From Macrotis lagotis (taxonomy: Eukaryota; Chordata; Mammalia; Peramelemorphia; Peramelidae), in contig NC_133665.1 of the NCBI RefSeq assembly GCF_037893015.1, positions 101,771,937 through 101,835,936 of the forward strand: a stretch of 64,000 nucleotides of DNA, given 5' to 3'. Shown in pieces: positions 56,790 through 64,000 of the stretch (positions are counted from its first letter, which is position 1; every line of letters starts with the position of its first letter). A program made the translations under genes and the position numbers. The notes under the pieces were generated by a model, which was not told the origin of the DNA, searched no databases, and saw nothing but the letters and a program-made list of their open reading frames with translations.

Positions 56790-57720
56790 TAATTAGTTAA
56801 TTTGTTATTTGTTTTTGCCCTTTGCTCCAACCAGTCCATCTGGCTACACACAGCTGAGTTTGAAATGATTCCCATGTTAGTACTGGTTGTTTCCTGTTTG
56901 TTAAGAAATAGTCAGTTTCATTTTTGGGGGTGTTGTTTGGAATTCACCATATCCACAGCCTCCCAACTTTTTGAAGAAAATATCCATAATACAGAGACAT
57001 GAGACTTCTGAGGAATCCACAACCCATTCAATTCTTAGTGAAGCATAATTTTCAATATAGTTTTCCCTGTCCTCCCTTGTTTACCCTTTCATCCAAGTCA
57101 CTAAGCATTAATGAACATGTTGACTTGGTTGGGAGTGGAAGCCAGGGGTTGGAATGTTGGTATACATAGGATTTCTTTATTCTCATCAGTGAAGTTGGCC
57201 CATAAGCTATAAAAGCCATGGTAGTTCCCTTGCCTACATTCATCTTAAGGACTGCAAGTCAAGATGGACAAATGTTCCATGGGGAAAAAAATATTTCTTC
57301 TAGTCTCTGGACATAGGATGAAAGCAATTATGCCAAGTCTTTTATTTATTTCTCCTGGGTGAATCTGAGAGATAGTTATTTTTTCCATTTGACTCCCACT
57401 TCTTTGTCTTTGGAGAGTTCATTTATAGTGAGAATGCCAGTGTGGAGGTGACTTAAATCTTCTACTATGTAGCAACTTGGAGATCATTGGACAAAGATCT
57501 GAAACCTTGAGTGCCAACAGTTTAATAAATATTTGTAGATGGTCAGAAAACTGTGACTTGTAAATTTCCATGGCCTCTTTTCCATCATCACAGTAGGTAA
57601 AGAATGAGGCCACAAAGAATCTAGGGTCACTGAATATTTTCATTGTTTTATTCTTCATGATAGCCAAAGAACTCATCAGCTAATGGCCAACCAGTCAATG
57701 ATGTGTTTCTCTGTTCTTAA
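56790..57720 (-). mobile_element. Non-LTR retrotransposon remnant with endonuclease-like reading (RTE-like)
   Basis: The minus strand gives a decayed coding-like region: an 85-codon open stretch (57676-57419), then MNVGKGTTMAFIAYG (57243 onward), SDLDERVNKGGQGKLY near 57060, and KNETDYFLTNRK near 56920. The last two resemble the D-F-N-x-x-V-G and NEIDYILTNRK stretches of APE-type endonucleases in RTE/CR1-like LINEs. Frameshifts and stops lie between. The family assignment is by eye and tentative. Confidence 0.45.
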
Positions 57721-58430
57721 CCAAGCCAGTCTTCAGACAGGAAGTACAGACTATCTCTGAGATTGTACTTGAAGCAGATCCAGTTTGGTTGGGCCTGACA
57801 GAGTCTGCATTCTGTTAAATCAGCCTTAGAAAACCCTGGGTCACCTCTTTACTGGGATGTCCCAGCAGAGCAGGACTTTTGTGGAATGAAGTTGTGTATT
57901 ACAGTCAATAAAGACTATTGGGGGCCAAAGAAGAGAAACATCAAAGGGGATTAGAATAATAAAAGGAGGCTTATGGGAGGAGATGGAACTTGAGCTGGCC
58001 CTTGAAGGATGGGCGGGATTTAGATAGACAAGGAAAAGGGAAGGTATTTCTAAGGAAAGACTAGAGATGTAAAATTGATAGAAATGTGGGGGGAAGAGGA
58101 GCAGAGAAATGGAAATATGGAAATATACATGTTACACTTCTTTTAAATAAAACTTTAAAGTTTTTTGTTAATTTAGGAGAAGCCAAATTAGCCTGTGGAC
58201 TAACATTTTTGGAAAGTGTCCTCCTTTGGTTTTGAACTGAGAAAGGGAGAATATATTCCAAAATTTTCTCCTCTGTCTCAGTGTTTCCCAAAGTGTTTCA
58301 CTTTCCTAAAGTAACAACAGAGAAATATCCATAAATTTATTGTATAGTGCTTAGGTTCTTGCAAAATTATCATTTTGGGCATATTTCTATATGTTCAAAG
58401 ACATAGAATTCCTGTCCCTTTTTTTTTAAT
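57721..58430. other. Intron 2 stretch with mid-repetitive fragment
   Basis: 57920-58050 carries the mid-repetitive phrase 'ggaacttgagctggcccttg'; the rest is AT-rich and unassigned. Confidence 0.4.
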
Positions 58431-59045
58431 TTGGGAGAAAAACATTAAAAAGTTTTTTTATTTTCTTTCTTTTAATTAAAGATATTATTTGAGTTTTACA
58501 ATTTTCCCCCCAATCTTACTTCCCTCCCCACCCCCACGGAAAGCAATCTGTCAGTCTTTCCATTTTGTACATTGATCCAAATTGAGTCTGATGAGAGAGA
58601 AATCATATTCTTAAGGAAGAAACAGAAAGTATAAGAGATAACAAGAACAGACAATAAGATATCTGAGTTTTTTCCTAAATTAAAGAGAATAGTCCTTGAA
58701 CTTTGTTCAACTCCACAGCTCTTTATCTGGATACAGACAGCACTCTCCTTTGCAGACAGCCTAAAATTGTTCCCGATCGTTGCACTGATGGAATGAGCGA
58801 GTCCTTCAAGGTTGAACATCACCCCCATGTTGCTGTTAGGGTATACAGTGTTTTTCTGGTTCTGCTCATCTCACTCAGCATCAGTTCATGCAAATCCCTC
58901 CAGGCTTCCCTGAAATCCTGTCCCTCCTGGTTTCTAATAGAATAATAGTGTTCTATGACATACATATACCACAGTTTGCTAAGCCATTCCCCAATTGAAG
59001 CACATTTACTTGATTTCCAATAAAAAAAGAAGTCTTTTTAAAAAG
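58430..59045 (-). mobile_element. L1 3' end, reversed, well preserved
   Basis: The complement strand reads 'aattggggaatggcttagca', 'aaaccaggagggacaggatt' and 'ctgatgctgagtgagatgag', followed by a 3'UTR-like tail. It is a different L1 subfamily from the copy at 2040-4415, being noticeably less decayed. CpG at 'cgatcgtt' (58775) survive. Confidence 0.75.
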
Positions 59046-59061
59046 ATTTTCTTATCCTTGA

Positions 59062-59116
59062 CTCTCTCTCTCCCTCTCCCTCTCCCTCTCCCTCTCCCTC
59101 TCCCTCTCCCTCTCTC
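59062..59116. repeat. (CTCTCC)n hexanucleotide repeat
   Basis: About eight perfect CTCTCC units within a CT run. Confidence 0.97.
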
Positions 59117-59289
59117 ATTTTTTTTGTTCAGAATTCTTACAATTCCACCTAAGATAGAGATGGCTGGTGACTTTCATTAGTCTATGAGGAAGACAGTAAG
59201 AAGGAAAGGTCAGACTTGTTTCCTTTAAAGAGTTTTCAGTTGGACAGAGAGATAAGGAGAGACTAGACTGTCACACATTCAATTTAATT

Positions 59290-59780
59290 TATCACACATT
59301 CATTATGCACCTGTTCCATACAAAATCCTGGGCTTTGGAACTGAGGAAAATACAGAGATGAAAATGGTTCTGTCCCTGTCTTTCTGGAGCTTAGTCTAAT
59401 AAGAAAGCTATAGCATTAGCACAAATAAGTACACTACTGCATATGAAGGGGAAAAGCAGGGATCCAGAAAAGTGCTCTGAGAACATCTTGGCAAGAGATT
59501 ACTTTTAGCATAAGGGTCCAGGGCCACTTCATATCCAAGATGTCCCTTGAGCTGTTGTTTGAAGGAAAGGGATTTACAGGCTTTGAGGGGACAGCAGCCA
59601 CAGATGAAGAGGGAGGTGATAGCAGCTGGAAATCAGGGAGCAGTGCCTAGTTCAGTTTGTCTGAAAGAGAGATGTGGGAGATTTAGGATTGAGAAGATTA
59701 GGAAAAGAGAGTTAGGATGAAAAGAAAGGATGAATAAATAGATTGTGGGAGGTCTTACATAAACCAAAGAGTATAAGAAT
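59290..59780 (+). mobile_element. Marsupial mid-repetitive segment
   Basis: Reads 'atgcacctgttccatacaaa', 'ctgtccctgtctttctggag' and 'tgaagagggaggtgatagca', the same family as 31540-32130 and 61140-61740. Confidence 0.55.
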
Positions 59781-59784
59781 GACT

Positions 59785-59818
59785 GTTTAAATTTTAAATT
59801 TAAATTTAAATTTAAACT
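59785..59818. repeat. (TTTAAA)n palindromic repeat
   Basis: About five TTTAAA units, self-complementary. Confidence 0.95.
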
Positions 59819-60074
59819 TTAAATTCAGAAGTCTAGGGAAGGAAGAGAGAATTCAGTGTGAGTAGTTATAGGTGAAAGACATAGGAGAAACTATGTGGGG
59901 AGGAATGTAGTTCCTGGAAACAAGTCTGACTAGGATGGGGGAACATTTTTGGAAATGGTGGAAAATAAGGAAAACAATAATTGACTTATTTCTACAAAGT
60001 TTTAAATCTTATAAAGTCCTTTCCTTATAACCATACTATGAGAGAGGTAATACAAATACTCAAATTCCCACTTT

Positions 60075-60230
60075 AAATGTTTTTTTAATTTTTATTTAAG
60101 GAAATGGGATTAAGTGACTTCCCAAGGTCACATCATTAGGCAATTATTAAATGTCTGAGTCTGGATTTGAACTCAGATCCTCCTGACTCCAGAGATGGTG
60201 CTCTATCCATTGTGCCACCTAGCTACTCTA
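60075..60230 (-). mobile_element. Marsupial tRNA-derived SINE, reversed
   Basis: The + strand reads 'ggattaagtgacttcccaag', 'tggatttgaactcagatcct' and 'ccattgtgccacctagctac'. Confidence 0.9.
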
Positions 60231-60930
60231 ATCCTCATTCTAAAGAGAAGGAAGACTGAGACATAACAAAAAAAAAAAAAAAGAGAGAATTATTCAAGGA
60301 CAAGACCCAAAGTAGGGTTAAGATGCAGATCTAGGTCCTCAGTCCCCAAGTCCAATGCTCTTTTCCCTACTTCCACAAACTCTCTTTAGGTGAGTAGGTT
60401 TGGACCAGATTAGAGACCTAGGCGAAAATGGCCTTAATATGGTAGCCAGTAGGGAGCTATTGAATATTATTGAACTAGAAAGGTTGTTTTGCCAGCAACA
60501 TAGAGGATGGATTTGGGGAAAGGGACTAAAGACTGGGCAAGGGACTTTAGAAAGCATCTAGTCTGATTCTCTTTTTTTTTTCATACATAGGACTCTCAGA
60601 TCCAGAGAGAGGAAGTGATTTATCCAAGGTCACACAAGTAGTAAACAGCATACCTGAATTTTAATTCATCCTCTGTTTTTTTTTCCCTTCTTGTTGATAT
60701 TTATCAGTTTTTAACATGTTGGAATCCTAGACAACACTGATTCATCTTTCTTCTTTATTTGAAGTATTGTTGGTCTTTTAGAAAGTGCATTTTTAACTAC
60801 TTTTATAGTCATGGAGTGGTTAAAAATTCATGAATCTTTAACTGTGTTTTCTCAAGCCTTTTATAAGCCAAAATTACTTGTTAGCTTATATTAGAACTTC
60901 TGCAAGGATTGGACTCCTTAGATAATGAGA

Positions 60931-61075
60931 GTGACTGCAAGAAGCCAGCTCTATCCCTTAGTATAGTCTCACTGAATTTTTTAGGAGTGATGGATTCTGG
61001 GAGATTTCCCCTACTATCCTTAATGGACAGAGAGAAAAAACTACTTTCTTACATGTCTCTCCCCATTCCTTCAAA
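60931..61075. repeat. Dispersed direct repeat, copy 1
   Basis: Shares 'gaagccagctct', 'tagtatagtctcact', 'gattctgggaga' and 'tttcttacatgtc' in order with 63410-63594, but lacks about 36 nt present there. Family unknown. Confidence 0.8.
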
Positions 61076-61139
61076 TGTGTGCATTTCTGCTAATGTATTT
61101 TAATCTGTTCAACTGAGAGTCCTTTCCTAAATTATCTGG

Positions 61140-61740
61140 GGATACAAAAAGAAGCAAAAGACAGTTCCTGCCCTCAAAGAGCTTACAATTTGGGGGTGGG
61201 CAGCTAGGTGGTGCAGTGTATAGAGCACTTAGCTGGGGAGTCAGAAGGACTTGAGTTCAAATCCAATCTCAGACACTTATTAATTTCCTAGTTGTGTGAA
61301 CCCCATTGCTTTAAATTTAAAAAAAAAAAAAGAGCTTACAATTTAATGGGGAAGATTACACAGCAATAAATATGCACATCCTATATACAAGATAAATAGG
61401 AAAAACTTAATAGAAGGGAGGTGCCAGAATTAAGAGGTATTAGGAACAGTTTCCTGTAAAAGATGGGATTTTAATAGGTAATTAAGGAAGCCAATGGGCA
61501 GAGACAAAGCTGGAGAGCATTCTGGGCTTGGGGATGAACCAGAGAAAATGCCCAAGCTGTGGGAGGAAAAAATCTGAGGGTTTTAGGGGACCTCGAGGTC
61601 AATGTGAATCAATTAATATGGTATGGGAGACAGGAAGGCTAGTGCAAACTTGGGCTGACTAAAGAGAGGCAAGGGATCCAAGACCAAGAATAGGGATTTG
61701 ATATAATATTCTTAGCTAGATCATTTTGTTTCATTTGAGA
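61140..61740 (+). mobile_element. Marsupial mid-repetitive segment hosting a SINE
   Basis: Reads 'acagttcctgccctcaaaga' and, after the SINE, 'ttaatagaagggaggtgcca' and 'agcattctgggcttggggat'. Confidence 0.65.
61192..61328 (+). mobile_element. Marsupial tRNA-derived SINE, internally deleted
   Basis: Head 'gggcagctaggtggtgcagt', B-box 'gagttcaaatcc', lacks 'ccttgggcaagccac'. Perfect 16-nt target duplication aaagagcttacaattt at 61176-61191 and 61329-61344. Confidence 0.93.
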
Positions 61741-63409
61741 TATTGTATCTTAAGGCATATTAAGAAGACAGAGACTATCTAAAGAAGAATGAAAGGCCTT
61801 GAGTCTACATGGCTTATATAGGAAATTCTGATAGAACAAATGATAATTGCCCTCAAGTATTTAAGATGATTTGTTTTTTCTTGACCCCAAGGGTCTCTTA
61901 GAGTAGTGGATAAAAGTTGTTAAGAGTCTTATTTAGGCTTGAAATAAAGAAAAACTTCTAAAGGGAATAGATTGCTTCAGGAGGTAGAGCCCCCCCCCAC
62001 CTTTGAGGTCTTCAGAGAATGGCTCCCCCTTGTCAGGTTTAGATGTGGCTTAGATTGGATTGTCTGTGACATCTCTTCCAGATCTGAGAATCAGAAATTC
62101 TGTGCCATTTTAAAGCTGGGAGGATCTTTAGAATGTAGAGTACAGAATTTCAGGACTGGAAAGAACCTTAGAACATAGAATGCCAGATCTAGGGGTAAAT
62201 TCAGCACATAGGATGTTTGAACATACAACAGAGTGTCAGAACTAGAAATTAAGTGCTGTAAATACTAATACAAACAAAAAGAAAGACCATCTCTCCCCTC
62301 AAGGAACTATAATCTATTTCAGATAGACAACCCATTAAAAAGAAGTTGAAGGTGGGGAATGGATGGGGGTGGAGGGAAGGAAGAGATGAATATACCATGA
62401 AGAGTGATGGTAGGGCAAGTCAGGAAGGGAATGAAGATAGGAATGGGCCAAGCATCCTCCTGAAAATGGAGATGCTGGGAAAAACCAACCAATCAAAGTT
62501 AGAGGCCACAGGTCAGGGAGGTACTTTTAGTGTGAGAAATCCAATGTTGTGAGTTTTCAGAGTGCAGGAGTTTTATGACACCATTGAGAAATTCTGCAGA
62601 GTCAGAGGTGGAAGCTGGAGAGGAATGTAGACCAGAAAGGATTTTCAAGACCACCTCTCCCAAACCTTCACTTTTTACAGAGTAGACTGAGGCACAGAAA
62701 GAGAAAATGATCAATGAAAGGTTACACATAGTTAGCTGGTGGCACTATCAGGATTAGAACTAGGACTCCTAACTCAAAGGCCTGTTCTCCTTTATTCCAT
62801 CAGACTGCTTAAGAGAGATTGAGTTTTCTTTGAGAACTCTCAAAAAAAGTGAATTCCAGAATTCTACTAAACTACTTGTTTTCCCTTTATTTATCAAGTT
62901 AACTTTTCAACTCTTAGCCTCATTTCCCTTATCTGGAAAATAGGGAAATTGGAAGGAGGTGATCTCTAAGGTCTCTAGAAGCAAAAACCTCTCCAATCCT
63001 GTGCTCTCTTCTGCTGAAGTAAAAGCCTTGTCTGCCCTACACAATGATAAATAACCTCTGGGGGGGGGGGAGAATTAGTCCCCCAGGTGTCAAATTTAGC
63101 AGTATGATTTTGTCAGGCCACAGAGAAACCAGTCTGCCTGGAGCAGGAAGTGTGTGATAGAAAAGAGGAAGACAACCAGACACAAGGAATATTTATTTGA
63201 TTAAACAGAGGACCTGAGGTCTTATAGGGAGAGGTCCTGAAGGTGAAAGAGTCAGAGGGAACACCAGCATTTTCTGACACAATCCTAGTTTCAGGAAAGA
63301 AATTACACTTTTTGTTGGAGATTTATAAGCCAATTATCCCTTGCCATACCATGAGCCCCAATTTAGGGTTCAAAACATATGATCACCCTCTTCACTGATG
63401 TTTGGATTT
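61741..63409. other. Intron 2 stretch with old MIR fragments
   Basis: A minus-strand MIR lies at about 62640-62800 ('cagagtagactgaggcacag'). C9 (61988-61998 region) and G11 (63060-63071) homopolymers occur. No coding signal. Confidence 0.45.
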
Positions 63410-63594
63410 GTGACCACAAGAAGCCAGCTCTGCTCCCTATTTAGGCTGGAGAACTTCAATCCACTTTTCTCCCTAGTATAGTCTCACTCAGTTTTATGAG
63501 AGAGATAGATTCTGGGAGATGTCCCCTACTTTCTTGAATAGATAGAGAGGAAAAAGTTGCACTTTCTTACATGTCCCTTCCCTTCCCTTCAAGG
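63410..63594. repeat. Dispersed direct repeat, copy 2
   Basis: Longer partner of 60931-61075, about 2.5 kb away, with an extra 'ttaggctggagaacttcaat' segment near 63441. Confidence 0.8.
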
Positions 63595-64000
63595 AGCACC
63601 AGATTAGAAGTCAAGAGACCCTGGATTCTAGAGCTTTTGTAATGGGACATTGGATAAGTCATTCCTTGAGGCTCCAAGCCTGTTTCTCATCTCTGTAAAA
63701 GAAAAATAATAATTCTTACTTCACAGTTCACAGGATGGTATTAAGACTTTCTGCTAGATGACAGAGAATAGTCTCATAAAGGGTTGTAGGTGAGGGATGG
63801 AAAACTTTCTCCTGATTTATCCCCAAGACCAAGACCTACAAAAGATAGTATACTTTTTGAAATTTAAAGCTGTGGAGAAATATGTTATTATTGTTATTAT
63901 TAGTTTCATTTGGGTAATAATGTAAGAATTTGAAAGGTCCCTGAGACCAGTTCCTTCCTCCCTCACCTCCAATGACCTGGAGTTCTTCTACCCCCAAGTC

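Larger units (their letters stand above)
51241..64000 (+). other. WNT3A: WNT3A intron 2, 5' part (continues past the window)
   Basis: Begins at the GTACTG donor and reaches the right edge. The next exon should start in the ATRESAFVHAI region of the protein; I looked for that in all + frames and did not find it, so exon 3 lies beyond 64000. The visible part holds L2 ends, L1 3' ends on the minus strand, SINEs and a minus-strand endonuclease-like LINE remnant. Confidence 0.85.

Noticed and set aside
58496..58828. 110-codon minus-strand frame
   Set aside because: Falls in the reversed L1 3' end; the sequence is repeat 3'UTR, not a gene.
51241..64000. WNT3A exon 3
   Set aside because: No frame shows the expected RESAFVHAI continuation or any cysteine-rich Wnt sequence before the window ends.

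Overview
This window is vertebrate, and specifically marsupial, nuclear DNA. It is full of tRNA-derived SINEs of the marsupial type (head 'ggctaggtggcgtagtgg', internal 'gggttcaaatc', tail 'ttgccttgcaaaaa'), marsupial-type L1, CR1/L3 and L2 LINE remains, and MIR-like SINEs. Bulk CpG is low, with one large CpG island. I cannot separate an American opossum from an Australian dasyurid-like marsupial by eye.

The only protein-coding gene I can support is the 5' part of WNT3A on the + strand. Exon 1 coding sequence is 17331-17401 (start codon, signal peptide, split Trp codon, GTGAGT donor). Exon 2 is 50999-51240 (242 nt, good acceptor). Intron 1 is 33,597 nt. Intron 2 starts at 51241 and runs off the right edge; exon 3 and the rest, including the acylated serine and most of the cysteine-rich part, are not in the window.

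Layout. 1-4.4 kb: a decayed L1 carrying four or five SINEs and an inverted L1 segment. 4.4-16.1 kb: intergenic CR1/L3, L2, SINE and MIR debris plus a 1.35-kb polypurine satellite (11.0-12.35 kb). 16.1-16.55 kb: a TC/TG repeat abutting the promoter. 16.55-20.9 kb: CpG island with promoter, 5'UTR, exon 1 and proximal intron 1. 20.9-51 kb: intron 1, mostly old repeats, with a few CpG-dense or structured islands (25.1/26.3 kb inverted repeat, 35.9 kb exon-like segment, 44.0-44.3 kb GC-rich block with a perfect Maf element, 48.2 kb 69-nt hairpin). 51-64 kb: exon 2 and intron 2 with LINE and SINE remains, including minus-strand L1 3' ends and an RTE-like endonuclease remnant.

I found no wholly new biological system. 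The items most worth testing are the pre-miRNA-sized hairpin at 48191-48259, the 94% identical inverted repeat at 25088-26368, the exon-like CpG-dense segment at 35889-36025, and unusual residues plus a weak donor at the end of WNT3A exon 2.
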